Positions 1 through 9,439 are shown, counted from the stretch's first letter. The stretch is 56,603 nucleotides of DNA from Pigmentiphaga sp. NML080357 (GCF_002188465.1 NZ_NINW01000047.1:1-56603); one strand, 5' to 3'. The notes: a model not told the origin generated them from the letters alone. A program made the numbers and translations.

Positions 1-226
1 CGACGGCGCCGACGATGCCGCCCTCGCGGTCGTCGCCGCCGAACAGGTCGGGCTGATTGATGGTGATCTGGCCGCTGGACGTCATCGATCCCGACCACGC
101 CGTGCGCTCGCCGACCACGATCTTGTTCAGCGAATCGACCGGCCCGTGGCACAGCGCCAGATGCATCCCGGCGTAGTAGCGGTAGCCGACCGTGACGCTC
201 TTGCTGCCTTTGCCGCCGCCGCTCAT
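1..226 (-). CDS. Phage tail tip/host-specificity protein, N-terminal fragment
   Basis: Partial gene running off the left edge; only about 75 N-terminal residues are present. It begins MSGGGKGSKSVTVGYRYYAG and includes a stretch INQPDLFGGDD, which resembles the N-terminus of large central tail-tip (gpJ-like) proteins of siphophages. Its position, last in the tape measure to tail-tip gene order, agrees. The ATG at 224-226 overlaps the end of the upstream 79-residue gene by four bases, as in a tightly coupled tail operon. Domain content of the rest cannot be seen. Family assignment is from residue pattern and gene order. Confidence 0.7.
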   Translation of the reverse strand, partial: MSGGGKGSKSVTVGYRYYAGMHLALCHGPVDSLNKIVVGERTAWSGSMTSSGQITINQPDLFGGDDREGGIVGAV

Positions 227-462
227 GCCTTGGCTCCCTCGTTCGTTATAGAAAGGGCCTGCTGCTCAACGTGCTCGGCCAGCCGGATGGCCATCGCATC
301 CCCGGTGGCCCGAAGCCAGCCAGTGGTCACGCCTTGTTGGCGAAAATCCTCGAAGGTCACGCCGTCGCGCGGAAACCAACGGCGCAGGCCAGCATTGCAA
401 TAGCCCAGCGCCTTGGCATCGAGGTGGGTGGCGATTTGCCGGGTACTGTGCTGTTCGCTCAT
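223..462 (-). CDS. Small phage tail-region protein, 79 aa, function unknown
   Basis: The start is MSEQHSTRQI at 462, whose ATG overlaps the stop of the preceding membrane protein in an ATGA junction; the open frame is longer but this start fits the operon. The protein is 79 residues, has no membrane segment, and contains aromatic and charged residues (RRWFPRDGVTFEDF) of a small folded domain. It sits between the membrane-anchored tail protein and the tail-tip protein, so a role in tail-tip assembly is possible. I do not recognise a named family. Coupled translation to both neighbours makes it very likely a real gene. Confidence 0.75.
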   Translation of the reverse strand: MSEQHSTRQIATHLDAKALGYCNAGLRRWFPRDGVTFEDFRQQGVTTGWLRATGDAMAIRLAEHVEQQALSITNEGAKA

Positions 463-689
463 TTCTTGCCGCCTCCCTTGGTCTTGATCGGCGTTGTCCG
501 CACATCGCCGAACCAGACGCAGTTCGGCTGCTTGATCGTCCGCGTGCCGAACAACACCGGGATCGGGCTGTCGGTCGCCGCGACCGGCGCATCGACATCG
601 CCGGGCTGCGGCGTGGTGGTCTTGGGCTTGGGGGCGAGCAGCGACGACAGGACCGTCGTGATCACCCACACGATCAGGTATTGCCACAT
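459..689 (-). CDS. Small membrane-anchored phage tail-region protein
   Basis: A 76-residue protein. Residues about 2-18 (WQYLIVWVITTVLSSLL) form one hydrophobic segment, followed by a proline/threonine-rich hinge and a C-terminal part ending in a lysine/glycine-rich tail. Short one-helix proteins at this place, between a BR0599-type protein and the tail-tip gene, are common in siphophage tail operons, but their role is not established. Ends with an ATGA overlap on the next gene and starts 9 bases after the preceding one. No enzymatic motif is visible. Confidence 0.7.
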   Translation of the reverse strand: MWQYLIVWVITTVLSSLLAPKPKTTTPQPGDVDAPVAATDSPIPVLFGTRTIKQPNCVWFGDVRTTPIKTKGGGKK

Positions 690-698
690 GGAAAAGCC

Positions 699-1502
699 TC
701 AAACGATGGCGTCGCCGGTGAAGGGGTTCTTCACCGGGATGTAGGGGAAACCGCCGTAGTTCAGCTGGTTGCCAAACTTGGCGGCGCAGGTCGCGAGCGT
801 GTGGTCGCAGCCCGGATACGCCTCGAAGGCGTCGCCGGCTTTCAGGCCGGGGATCGGCGCCGAGAGGGTCACCGCGCCGCCGGAGCTGGCGACGATCATC
901 CGTTGCGCCCCGGCGGCCATGAGGCGTCCGCCGACAAACCAGGCAATCGGCTTGGGCAGAAAGACGGACGCAGTCACCTCCAGCCCCGCCACGCTCTCGA
1001 CGATGCCGGCCGTTTTGTAATCGGCCGCGTTGACCTTGCAGCCGCCGTGGTAGAGCGGATGACGGCAGTTGATCTGGTAGTTCGCCCGCCGCCCCGAACG
1101 CTTGAGCGTCGTGAAAATCGGCTCGCAACGCATCTGCACCGTGACGCCACTGAATACCACCGACACGACACGGCCTTTCCACCAGGTGATGAACTCAGCG
1201 TTCGGGTCAGTCAGATGCTGGCGGAAGATCGTGAGCGACAGCACGCCATCGGGCGGGGTCACGATGAAGGACTGCACCACGCCGATATCGAGTGCCGCTT
1301 CCAGATTCAGCATTGCGCGGCCGAACTCCTGCGTCTGCTCGATCTCCGAGCGCCGTATCGGCGCCGGGATGTACGGCTCGCCATTGTAGGTCACGGCATC
1401 CCGCGCCGACGTGTAGCGCCAAATGGTGGTCCCCAGCGCGAAGCGATACAGCTCGATCGGCTGGCCGGCATGGAGGCTGTTTTCTTGGTTCTGATAGGTC
1501 AT
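699..1502 (-). CDS. Phage BR0599-family (DUF2163-like) tail protein
   Basis: 267 residues. The N-terminal half (IELYRFALG, YNGEPYIPAPIRR, GRAMLNLEAALD) and the C-terminal cysteine-bearing half (INCRHPLYHGGCKVNAADY, YPGCDHTLATCAAKFGN, NYGGFPYIP) match the layout of the phage BR0599 family (DUF2163), found downstream of tape-measure genes in siphophages and gene-transfer agents. The paired cysteines suggest metal binding, as known for gene-transfer-agent relatives that bind an Fe-S cluster in the baseplate hub; that detail is inference here. Its ATG overlaps the stop of the 560-residue gene. Confidence 0.85.
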   Translation of the reverse strand: MTYQNQENSLHAGQPIELYRFALGTTIWRYTSARDAVTYNGEPYIPAPIRRSEIEQTQEFGRAMLNLEAALDIGVVQSFIVTPPDGVLSLTIFRQHLTDPNAEFITWWKGRVVSVVFSGVTVQMRCEPIFTTLKRSGRRANYQINCRHPLYHGGCKVNAADYKTAGIVESVAGLEVTASVFLPKPIAWFVGGRLMAAGAQRMIVASSGGAVTLSAPIPGLKAGDAFEAYPGCDHTLATCAAKFGNQLNYGGFPYIPVKNPFTGDAIV

Positions 1503-3181
1503 CCGTTGATGCTCCGAAGCGGCAAGGTCACCCGCGCCACGCGATCCGTCTCGAAGAAGATCTCGACGGCATCGCTCTCCAGCCGGGCCAATTCCAGGAA
1601 GCAGACGATCCGGAAATCGGATGGCACGCAGGCCCGTCCCAGCGCGGCGTCGATCCGCATCCGCTCGACAACCCCGTCCACGAACTCGAACCCGGTGATG
1701 CGGCGCAAGAACCAGGTGCCGTCGTTGTGGAGGAAGGCCACGTCCTGCCTACCGGGCATGGCCTGGTAGTAGGTGGCGAAGCCCCGGCCCTGGACCAGAA
1801 TTTCCGTGGCATCCAAGGCGAAGGGCTGGGCGACTTCGAGGCCACGCTCCCAGGTCGGCACCCAGAAAGGCACCTGCCGCCCGGCGCGGGCGGCGAGCCA
1901 GCCTCGCATCGCAGTGAGCCGGGTGCGGTCCGGTAGCAAGTACTGATGGCGGCGCACGATGAAGGGGCGGTTCGGGATGTCGATCACCGCAGGCGTGCCG
2001 GTCTCAACGTCGAACACATCGACGAGTCGCTGATAGTCGATGCTGACGTCCTCGACCCGGTTCGGGTGCTGCAGCAGCGTGTCGTAATCCCGGTACTGGA
2101 TCGGCGAACTGATCGCCGTCACCGGCGAGGCCAGGTCCTCCAGCTCGAACCGGAGTTTGGCCTGGGAGATCGCCGCCGTTGGCCGGGTGACGGTCTGCTG
2201 GGCGGGCAACCGTCCCAGCCGTGCCGGGGCGATCCAGGAGCCTGCGGGCCAGTTCCCCAAGGCCGGGCGCTTGAGCGTGATCGTCCCGGCGGTCAGGGAC
2301 AGTACTTCCAGTGCCTCGCTGGCGCCAGCGCTTGAGCCGACGATGGCGAGCCCACCGGCGTGATAGTCCAGGTCCGTGGTACTCACGGCCAGCACCGTGT
2401 CGCCGGGATGGATGGCGGCCGCAAGCCAAGCCTTGTCGGTCCACACCGGCACGGCATAGACGCGCGACTGCCAGACGTTCATCAAGAGGTCCAGCTGCCC
2501 GCCGTTGCCGTACTCCAGCACGTCGAACTCGAACGAGCGCCGGGGATCGGTCCGCAGCCGCACCCGCTGCTCACCACCGTCGCGCATCGTCAGCACGTCG
2601 GTGAGCCATTCCAGCCGCTCGGTGAAGCCACCTTGCCAATCGTGCAGCAGACCCATGACCAGCACGCGGCCATAGCTGATCGCCAGATTCCGCGTGCCGC
2701 CAGCCGAGAAATGCAGCGTCAGCAGCGTATCAACGAAGCTCGGGCCGTCGAGCGTCGCCGTGACCTCGTAGAAGATGTCCTCCAGCGCCCGCATCCTCGC
2801 GGGCGGGAAGAAGCCCAGGGACAGCCCCTCGGTGTCGCCGTCGAGCTGGAAGATCGTCACCGGGTCCAGGAACGCGTTCCAGACTTCGACGGTACGGGTC
2901 GTGGGGATGACGAGGTTGCCGAACTCGATCCGGGCAGGCGCGAGGTAGATCCGGTGGTAGTAGTCGTCCGAGAACGAACCGCAGTGCGCGCCGGTCCGCA
3001 CGATGAGGGCCTCGGGCGAGGGCTGGCCGCTCGCGATGGCGCCCACCGCACCGACGATGGCGGCAACGGCGGTGGCCGGCTCGTAATACCCGGGACGGCC
3101 GCCGTCCCACAGGCTGTTCATCCCGGCGGCCGCTGCGCCGCCCAGAATGTTTGACGTGAAGGCTCCGACGAAGTCGGGCAT
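1499..3181 (-). CDS. Phage tail structural protein, 560 aa, distal tail/hub candidate
   Basis: A 560-residue protein starting MPDFVGAFTSNILGG, with an alanine/glycine-rich hydrophobic stretch at about 38-52 and then predominantly beta-type sequence with scattered aromatic residues. It lies between two putative tail proteins and the BR0599-type protein, which is the position of distal-tail or hub proteins in siphophages. I cannot name a domain with certainty. It ends in an ATGA overlap with the next gene and begins one base before the stop of the upstream gene, so the operon is tightly coupled. Function is inferred from position only. Confidence 0.75.
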   Translation of the reverse strand: MPDFVGAFTSNILGGAAAAGMNSLWDGGRPGYYEPATAVAAIVGAVGAIASGQPSPEALIVRTGAHCGSFSDDYYHRIYLAPARIEFGNLVIPTTRTVEVWNAFLDPVTIFQLDGDTEGLSLGFFPPARMRALEDIFYEVTATLDGPSFVDTLLTLHFSAGGTRNLAISYGRVLVMGLLHDWQGGFTERLEWLTDVLTMRDGGEQRVRLRTDPRRSFEFDVLEYGNGGQLDLLMNVWQSRVYAVPVWTDKAWLAAAIHPGDTVLAVSTTDLDYHAGGLAIVGSSAGASEALEVLSLTAGTITLKRPALGNWPAGSWIAPARLGRLPAQQTVTRPTAAISQAKLRFELEDLASPVTAISSPIQYRDYDTLLQHPNRVEDVSIDYQRLVDVFDVETGTPAVIDIPNRPFIVRRHQYLLPDRTRLTAMRGWLAARAGRQVPFWVPTWERGLEVAQPFALDATEILVQGRGFATYYQAMPGRQDVAFLHNDGTWFLRRITGFEFVDGVVERMRIDAALGRACVPSDFRIVCFLELARLESDAVEIFFETDRVARVTLPLRSING

Positions 3182-4324
3182 TTACACCACCTTGCGGTAG
3201 GCCAGGCCGTAGTCGTAGCTGATCGGTTCTGCCCCGAGCGTGTAGGCCTTGTTCCACAGCGGGAAGATCTTCCATACGTCGGTGCCGAGGGTCAGTTCGT
3301 CGCCCGGGTTGAAATTGGAGATGTTCAGGAAGCGCACATCGGGGAATTCACCGAGCAGCGTCCAGGTGCCGACGTAGGGCGTGCGATTGACGCCCACGTA
3401 GCAGGGCATCATCGGTGCCAGGCCGTTGTAGCTCTGCGGGGAGCAGTGGTAGGCCAGATCGTGTGCCAGGGTGTGGAAGGAAACCTGGGGTCCCCCCGAG
3501 ATATAGCCTGCGCGGTTGTTCACCGAGTTGGAAAAGGTCGTGCAGCCGTAGGCATCCAGGTTGGCCGTATCCCAGACACCGGTCGAAAGCAGGCGCCAGC
3601 CGACCGTCCAGCCGTCGATGTCGGCTCGGACGTAGGTACCGGGATAACCGTTCGACGCGAGCGCCGATCGCGACAGCCCTTGGCCGTTCGATCCGAACGG
3701 GACCATCTGATTCGAGCTGTTGAAGGCGTAGGCCGTGGTCGTGAACGATTCGATGGGGCATCCTGCGGTCAGATACTGGCCCCCGGCAAAGGCGCCGTAT
3801 TTGTTGATGAAGCCGAACGACAGGTGGCGGAATCGGCCCGGCGTTTCCTCGATCACCACGTGCACGAAGTCGCCGTTGGAAAACAGGTGGTAGGCATAGA
3901 GTGAGGTGGCCAAGGGACCTACCATCACGAACTTTCGGTTGTTGGTCTGCAGGTTGGCGGCCGTGCCGGCAGCGAAGCCGTCGCACACCCAGGCCTCCAG
4001 GCAGGCGTAGGTGCCATTGACGCCGTTCTTGTAGAGCTTCTTGTTGACCGCGAACAGCTGGTAGGACAAGCCGTTCTTGGTCAGCACGACCCGGTTCGCG
4101 ACGAGGCTCGTTTCCGACTGGTTCTTGTACGCATCGGAGCCACTGACCGAGGAAATCATCGACGTCGTGCCGGCGTGAGTGGCGCCACCATTCGATCCAT
4201 AGGTCGGAAAGGTCAGCGTAAAGGTGTCGGTTGCATTGGCCGTCCAGCCGTTGGCGACCGCGAAATTCTTGATGGCAGTCAGCAGCGTGTTGATGTCGGC
4301 CGACGCACCGGTGATGTAAGCCAT
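3182..4324 (-). CDS. Phage virion-associated protein, 380 aa, beta-rich
   Basis: I chose the start MAYITGASAD at 4324 because GAGG lies about six bases upstream; an in-frame ATG ten codons earlier lies inside the upstream gene. The product is about 380 residues, rich in Gly, Asn, Tyr and Thr, as in exposed virion or adhesion proteins. Its N-terminus (ADINTLLTAIKNFAVANGW) is similar in pattern to that of the next upstream gene, so the two may be diverged duplicates. No catalytic motif seen. A tail or tail-tip structural role is inferred from position and composition. Confidence 0.7.
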   Translation of the reverse strand: MAYITGASADINTLLTAIKNFAVANGWTANATDTFTLTFPTYGSNGGATHAGTTSMISSVSGSDAYKNQSETSLVANRVVLTKNGLSYQLFAVNKKLYKNGVNGTYACLEAWVCDGFAAGTAANLQTNNRKFVMVGPLATSLYAYHLFSNGDFVHVVIEETPGRFRHLSFGFINKYGAFAGGQYLTAGCPIESFTTTAYAFNSSNQMVPFGSNGQGLSRSALASNGYPGTYVRADIDGWTVGWRLLSTGVWDTANLDAYGCTTFSNSVNNRAGYISGGPQVSFHTLAHDLAYHCSPQSYNGLAPMMPCYVGVNRTPYVGTWTLLGEFPDVRFLNISNFNPGDELTLGTDVWKIFPLWNKAYTLGAEPISYDYGLAYRKVV

Positions 4325-4331
4325 GATCGCC

Positions 4332-5303
4332 TCAAGCGAGTTGGATGGCGGCAAAGCGCGCCGCGTTGGTGGAAGTCGCCGCCTGCACGACCAGATGGGA
4401 TTTGCCGGCCACGGTCACGGTGTCGCCAGCGGCCACTCCGAAGCCCGGCACGGCAAACACGCCTTGCAGCTCGCCCCATATCGAGAACGGACGAGTCGTC
4501 GCGCAGTCATAGAGGATCGCCGGCAGCAGCGGGCTCGCGCCGCTCGGCAACTGCGTGAGATTGCCCAGGTCGTAGCGCCCGGCGCTGTTTTTCCTGGTCT
4601 CCAACGACATCGCCCAGGGCCAGGCGCGACCGGTGTAGGTCGTATCGAAGCGGTTGGTGCCGACCCAGCCGCCGCTCGGTTGCAGGAGCGCCGCGCTGTA
4701 GCTGCCGTATTCACCATCGTTGCGCCAGAAGGCGCTGCCCGCGATATCGAGATCCGAACTCTGGTAGTTGTCGCCGCGCGATGTGTTGGCCCCGATGAAT
4801 AGCGGGTACGGATATTGGGTCGGGGTGCCGTAAGGCAGGATGAAGCCCGCGTAGAGCGCGCCCCAATACGCCGAGGACTTCGCCACCGCGATGAAGCGCC
4901 GGCCGTTGGCGACGAACCAGTAGCTGATCGCGCTGTTGAAGAGCGGCATCCTCGGCACGATGCCGAGCGAACCGGCACCCGAGAGCAGACTGCCCGGCTG
5001 GCCCTCGGGTGTGTTGATCGAAACGATGCTTTGCCAGGACTGTGACCCGAGCACCCGGATCGAATACGCGGGTGCCGCAGCGTCGGCAAACAGGGCCAGT
5101 TGGACGTAAATCGCATCGCCCGCCGAGGAACCTGGGCCCCGCAGTTCGGCCAGATCCCGCTTCGCGTCAAGCGTGAAGGTGTCACGGCGTAACAGCGTCC
5201 AGGCTTCGCCTCCGGCGACCAGCGTCGCGTCGGAGGTCAGAAACGTGATCAGCTTGTTGAACAGGTCGGCGGCATTGGTTGCGGTGCCAGAAGTCCAGGC
5301 CAT
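4332..5303 (-). CDS. Phage virion-associated protein, 323 aa, possible paralogue of downstream gene
   Basis: A 323-residue protein starting MAWTSGTATNAADLFNKL, right after the tape measure gene (2-base gap). It is Gly/Ser/Tyr/Ala-rich with many short hydrophobic stretches, like beta-structured virion proteins. The N-terminal pattern (ADLFNKLITFLT..GGEAW..RDTFTL) parallels the following gene (ADINTLLTAIKNFA..NGW..DTFTL). Stops 7 bases before the next start. I do not recognise a characterised family; a role at the tail tip is plausible from its place behind the tape measure. Confidence 0.7.
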   Translation of the reverse strand: MAWTSGTATNAADLFNKLITFLTSDATLVAGGEAWTLLRRDTFTLDAKRDLAELRGPGSSAGDAIYVQLALFADAAAPAYSIRVLGSQSWQSIVSINTPEGQPGSLLSGAGSLGIVPRMPLFNSAISYWFVANGRRFIAVAKSSAYWGALYAGFILPYGTPTQYPYPLFIGANTSRGDNYQSSDLDIAGSAFWRNDGEYGSYSAALLQPSGGWVGTNRFDTTYTGRAWPWAMSLETRKNSAGRYDLGNLTQLPSGASPLLPAILYDCATTRPFSIWGELQGVFAVPGFGVAAGDTVTVAGKSHLVVQAATSTNAARFAAIQLA

Positions 5304-5305
5304 TC

Positions 5306-8300
5306 TTATCTTCCAAGGATGTTGCGAACGGAGGCGGCATTGCGCTGGATGAGGTTCATCACCACGCGCTCGCCGGCGCTGCTGTTGAGGTAGTCGGCCG
5401 CCATCGTCGGGTCGATCACATTCACGATGCGGATGTTTTGGCCCGGGGTTGGCTGCGCGGGGGCTTCCGGCACGAGGCCGCCAACGGCAAAGGCCAAGCG
5501 CCCACCGGAAAAACGTGGCCCGGCAGACAGTCCGTTGATGGCGTTCAGGAAGGACACTCCGAGCCGGCTCACCGCGCGGGCGTTGACCACGTACTCGCCG
5601 TGGGACAGGCGCGCTGGAATGGAGTCGCTGGTCGAGGTACCGGGGCCGGTGACGTAGCCACCCGTGGCGAAGCCGCTGCTGAAGAACGAGGCGATCAACC
5701 CGCCCAGTCCACTCGCGCCGCCCGCGCTACCGCCGCCCATCAGGCTGCCGAACAAGGCCTCGGCCAGTTTCTGCGAGACGATGCGGTTGATCGTCTGCAG
5801 CACGGATCGACCGAAATCCGCGAATGCGTCCTTCGCCGACTTGGCGCCGCTGCCGATGTCCTGGAACAGTTGGGCGAATCCATCCTGGACCGCACCGTCG
5901 ATGGCGACGGCCACGTCGTCGACCACCAACTTCACCTGCGCAATCTCGTTCTTCCACGCTTGCACCCGGGCGACGGCGTCCGGGCCGATGGCTGTGGCGG
6001 TAGCCTCCAACTGCGGCAGCAGAGCATCGAGCGATTGGCCGGTCTGCTGGTGCAGCGCAAGGATCTGCTGGCGGGCCTGCGATTCCGTGAGCAGCCCCGA
6101 TTGGCGCTGCAGGTTGATCGACTCCTCGGAGGCACGCATCCGCGCGAGCGCATCATTGAACTGTCGCTCGTACTCGGCCAGATCGGCCGCCGCCGCTTTG
6201 ACGTCTATCAGCCGACCGACGGTGGCCACGCCCTCGGTGTCACCCTCGGCGCGCAGCCGCTCGATCAAGCTCTGGTACTGCCGCTCGATAGCCGCGCGGC
6301 GATCCTGGCTGGTCGCGGCACCGGTGAGATCGAGCAGTTCGTCGCGGACCTTAGCGAGTTCCTCGCGCAGCTCGCGCTCGGCTTGGACCGCTTTGCGGGC
6401 ATTGGCGACCTCGACGTCGGCGCGCTTGTTGTTGAGGACCGTGAGCTCCGCTTCGAGCTTGGCGACTTCGACCTTCGCCTTGATGCGGGTGGGTTCGTCC
6501 TTGCCCGTCTTGACCAAGCTTTGCTGCTGGGCGAGCGATACCTGCGCACGCTGGATTTCTGCATCGATCTCCTGCTGCTCGATCCGGGTCTTGGCCGCGT
6601 AGTAGTCCTTCAGCGAGATCAGCCGGCCTTCGAGTGCCGCATCCAGTTCGCGCGCCTGGCGATCCAGTGCGTCCTTGAGGATCTTGAGTTCCGCCTCGGC
6701 CTGCGCCTGTACCAGGGCCAGCTTGGCGGCCTCGACACCCTTGTCGGGCGTCGGCTTGGCCGGTGGTTGCGGGCGGCCGAATACGCCGGGCTGGTTCTTA
6801 TCGGGTCGGATGCGACCGGCGATGGCCTGAGCAGCTTCGCCAACGTAATCGCGCGTCACGGCGTCGCGCACGGTCCCCGCCAGTTGCTTGCCGAAGTCGC
6901 GCATCTCGCCAAGTCGGCGGCCGAGGACGGCACGCAGCGACTGCATCGAGAAGTCCCCGCTGAAGGCCGCTGCCACGTCCTGGCCCAAGGCCTTCGCCAG
7001 TTCCCCGATGTCGGAGAAGGCATTGCGAAAGCGCTCGACCATGAAGGCAGCCGTGACGCCGACGACGCTGCCGACCGCGTTGAAGGCGCCGATGACACCA
7101 TTGACCATCGTGCGGATGGCAGATCCGATGGCTCGGATCGCATTGAGCATTACCTCGCGCACGCGCGCCCAGCTCAGATTGTTGGCGCCGACCAGCCGCC
7201 CCAGGGCGCTGACGACGTCGCCGACCTTCTCGACCACCAGGTCCCAGGTGGCGCTGACGATCTGTTTGATCGAAGCGGTCTTGCCGCCGAACTCGACCAG
7301 GGCGTTGCGCGCTGAATAGAGGGCCCCGGCCAAAAGCGTCACCGTGGTCACGATCACGCCGATGGGGCCGCCCAGGAGTGCCAGTACCCCGCGCAACAGA
7401 CCCGCCGCGCGACCGAGCAGCGACGTGGAGGCCACGGCCTGCGTCACGGTGCCGGTGGCGGCGGTGGCTTGCAGCCGGGCCTTGGCCGCATCGACGACCA
7501 GTGCGCTGGTGGCGAGGCCTTGCGCCCGCGCCTGGGCCAGGGCCGCATCGGCGAGGCGAACCCGTGCCAGCGCCTCGGCTTCCAGCGTGCGCAGGTTGGC
7601 AAGCCGCGCCGCCGCTTCCGCTCGGGCGGCGGCGATGCTGGTCGCAAAGGCACTCACCATGCGGCCGAAGGCGGCGACCAGCACGACACCGGCCAGATCG
7701 ATCAGCAGTTCGAGATGCTGGGCGACGAGTTGGATCGCCTGCGCCAGACCTGCCGTCAGGCCGGAGCTCGTGTCGCGCTCGCCGAAGGCGCGCAGAAAGG
7801 CGTTCCTGAGACGGGTGAGCGCACCCGACACCGTATCGGGCAGGCTGCCGTACTCCTCGGCGAGCCGGCCACGCTGCTTGAGCAAGGCGTCGAGCACGGC
7901 CTTGGACGTGATCTTTCCTTCCTGCGCCAGGGCCCGCAGCGAGCCGAGCGGCACGCCCATCCCGTCGGCGATGGCCTGCGCCAGACGCGGCGTCTGCTCG
8001 ATGACCGAGTTGAATTCCTCGCCGCGCAGTTGTCCCGAGGCGAAGGCCTGGCCCAACTGCAACAGCGCCCCGGCCGCGGCCTCGCTGGAGGCGCCGGAGA
8101 GCGATACGGCCTGTCCGATGGCATCGGTCGCCGCCAGCACGTCCGCCTGCGAACGCCCCAGCGCCTGCACCGAGGGCGCCAGCCGCGCGTAGAGCGTGAC
8201 GGTTTCGGCGAGCGGTGCGCGGTTGCGCTGCGCGATCTCGAACAACGCCGCGTCGGCGCGGTTGAACTCCTCCTGGGAGGTGACCGCGAGCCGCAGGCGC

Positions 8301-8506
8301 GCCTGCAGGTTCTTGTACTGGTCGGCGACCTCGACCAGTTCGCGCACACCCAGTCCCACACCGATGGCACCGCCGATGCGGGACAGGACTTCTCCCACCT
8401 GGCCTGCTTCGCTGCGCAGGCGCGAGAGGCTGCCCTGGACGGACTGGAAGGCGCGTCGCGTCTCATCGACGGCGGTGATGAGGATCTGCGCGCGATTATT
8501 CGCCAT
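5306..8506 (-). CDS. Phage tail tape measure protein
   Basis: 1066 residues, the longest gene in the tail block; by the tape-measure rule this suggests a flexible tail of roughly 150 nm (family knowledge, not measured). Residues about 70-260 carry the typical tape-measure domain (TLYARLAPSVQALG, GALLQLGQAFASGQLRGEEF, ITSKAVLDALLKQ). Two hydrophobic regions follow at about 275-300 and 355-395, then a long charged coiled-coil region (about 590-800). The C-terminus has the characteristic FATGGYVTGPG..SDSIPARLSHGEYVV segment. It acts inside the tail tube to set length and is ejected with DNA. Starts 4 bases after the upstream gene. Confidence 0.95.
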   Translation of the reverse strand: MANNRAQILITAVDETRRAFQSVQGSLSRLRSEAGQVGEVLSRIGGAIGVGLGVRELVEVADQYKNLQARLRLAVTSQEEFNRADAALFEIAQRNRAPLAETVTLYARLAPSVQALGRSQADVLAATDAIGQAVSLSGASSEAAAGALLQLGQAFASGQLRGEEFNSVIEQTPRLAQAIADGMGVPLGSLRALAQEGKITSKAVLDALLKQRGRLAEEYGSLPDTVSGALTRLRNAFLRAFGERDTSSGLTAGLAQAIQLVAQHLELLIDLAGVVLVAAFGRMVSAFATSIAAARAEAAARLANLRTLEAEALARVRLADAALAQARAQGLATSALVVDAAKARLQATAATGTVTQAVASTSLLGRAAGLLRGVLALLGGPIGVIVTTVTLLAGALYSARNALVEFGGKTASIKQIVSATWDLVVEKVGDVVSALGRLVGANNLSWARVREVMLNAIRAIGSAIRTMVNGVIGAFNAVGSVVGVTAAFMVERFRNAFSDIGELAKALGQDVAAAFSGDFSMQSLRAVLGRRLGEMRDFGKQLAGTVRDAVTRDYVGEAAQAIAGRIRPDKNQPGVFGRPQPPAKPTPDKGVEAAKLALVQAQAEAELKILKDALDRQARELDAALEGRLISLKDYYAAKTRIEQQEIDAEIQRAQVSLAQQQSLVKTGKDEPTRIKAKVEVAKLEAELTVLNNKRADVEVANARKAVQAERELREELAKVRDELLDLTGAATSQDRRAAIERQYQSLIERLRAEGDTEGVATVGRLIDVKAAAADLAEYERQFNDALARMRASEESINLQRQSGLLTESQARQQILALHQQTGQSLDALLPQLEATATAIGPDAVARVQAWKNEIAQVKLVVDDVAVAIDGAVQDGFAQLFQDIGSGAKSAKDAFADFGRSVLQTINRIVSQKLAEALFGSLMGGGSAGGASGLGGLIASFFSSGFATGGYVTGPGTSTSDSIPARLSHGEYVVNARAVSRLGVSFLNAINGLSAGPRFSGGRLAFAVGGLVPEAPAQPTPGQNIRIVNVIDPTMAADYLNSSAGERVVMNLIQRNAASVRNILGR

Positions 8507-8509
8507 TGC

Positions 8510-9157
8510 TCAAACCTTCGACATTGCCTTGCTGATGGCCGCCGTCAGGCGGGGAAGATCGACCCGCACCGAACGGGTAAGGTCGAAACGTTTCTTGAGG
8601 GTCACGCGCCGCACCAGCATGGCGACAGGAATCTCCTGGCCACGCTTGATGCGCTTGGCGCCGGTGCGCTCCCGCTCGGCGCTGCGGAAGCGCGCCAGCG
8701 GCCGGGCGTTCTCGCCGATGTTCTCGGCCATTAGGATCTGCTGGCCGTTCTTTTCGACGAACCAGGCATTGCCGGATCGCATCAGCGCATCGATCACCCG
8801 GGCAAACGCCTTGCGTCCGATACGCCGGTGTTGCGGCAGCAGCGGGATCAGCATCCGCCCCCGAATCGTTCCTCCCTGTTCGTGCAGGCCCAGCCAGGAC
8901 ACCTTCGAGCCGATGTAGAGCGCCGGAAATTCCGTGGCTTTACGGTCGAACACCTTGGCGTGCATCGACCGGAGGAACTTGGGACTTGCAACCTTGAAGC
9001 TGGCGCGCATTTCGCCCCGCACCCGCTCGGCCATCTCTTTGCCGGAATCCCGCATCGCGCGGGCGACGGCGGTGTGGATCGTTTTGTGGGTATCGGTTTG
9101 CCAGGCGTTGAAGCGACGACGATCCAGCAAGCCCTCAGCGACCAGATCGATCTTCAT
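8510..9157 (-). CDS. Phage tail completion/neck-type protein (DUF6441-like)
   Basis: 215 residues starting MKIDLVAEGLLDRRRF. It is basic, with the look of HK97 gp10-like or DUF6441 proteins (ALYIGSKVSWLGLHEQGGTI, FVEKNGQQILMAE), which work in head-tail or tail completion. I favour DUF6441 from the residue pattern but cannot confirm it. Its start overlaps the end of the frameshifted chaperone extension by 23 bases, and it lies between the chaperones and tape measure, an unusual place for a connector, so a tape-measure-linked role is also possible. Confidence 0.65.
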   Translation of the reverse strand: MKIDLVAEGLLDRRRFNAWQTDTHKTIHTAVARAMRDSGKEMAERVRGEMRASFKVASPKFLRSMHAKVFDRKATEFPALYIGSKVSWLGLHEQGGTIRGRMLIPLLPQHRRIGRKAFARVIDALMRSGNAWFVEKNGQQILMAENIGENARPLARFRSAERERTGAKRIKRGQEIPVAMLVRRVTLKKRFDLTRSVRVDLPRLTAAISKAMSKV

Positions 9158-9439
9158 CGCGCATTCCCTGTTGGAGTTCGGCCTGGAGCTGACGGATGCC
9201 TTCGCGGTTGCCCTGGGCGGCGGTGGTCATGACCGCGAGCTGGGTGGAGAGCCGTTCGCGCTCGAGACGGCTGTCGGCGGCCAGAAACGCGTTCAGCTGG
9301 CCCAGCGTGTAGCCGAGGATGTCCGGGTAGCGGTGGCCACTGCGGATCAGGCGGGCGATGGCGTCGCTCCAGCCAACCGTCCGCTCAGAGACTGCGCGAG
9401 CGTGCTGACCTTCGGCGCGACCCGGTGCACGAAAAAATC
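9135..9439 (-). CDS. Tail assembly chaperone extension (T-like part of a -1 frameshift product)
   Basis: This frame has no convincing start of its own: no good ribosome site or ATG precedes the conserved-looking part (GWSDAIARLIRSGHRYPDI through QQGMRDEDRSGR). It lies in the -1 frame of the 129-residue chaperone gene and overlaps it. The heptamer T TTT TTC at 9437-9431 is in the right phase (GAT TTT TTC in the upstream gene) to slip ribosomes into this frame. The fused product would be about 200 residues: 102 from the upstream gene plus 98 from here. This repeats the lambda G/GT arrangement before the tape measure gene. Confidence 0.75.

Noticed and set aside
5279-7315. 678-codon plus-strand frame opposite the tape measure gene
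   Set aside because: Low-complexity Arg/Gly/His composition and no ribosome site; an antisense shadow of the tape measure gene.
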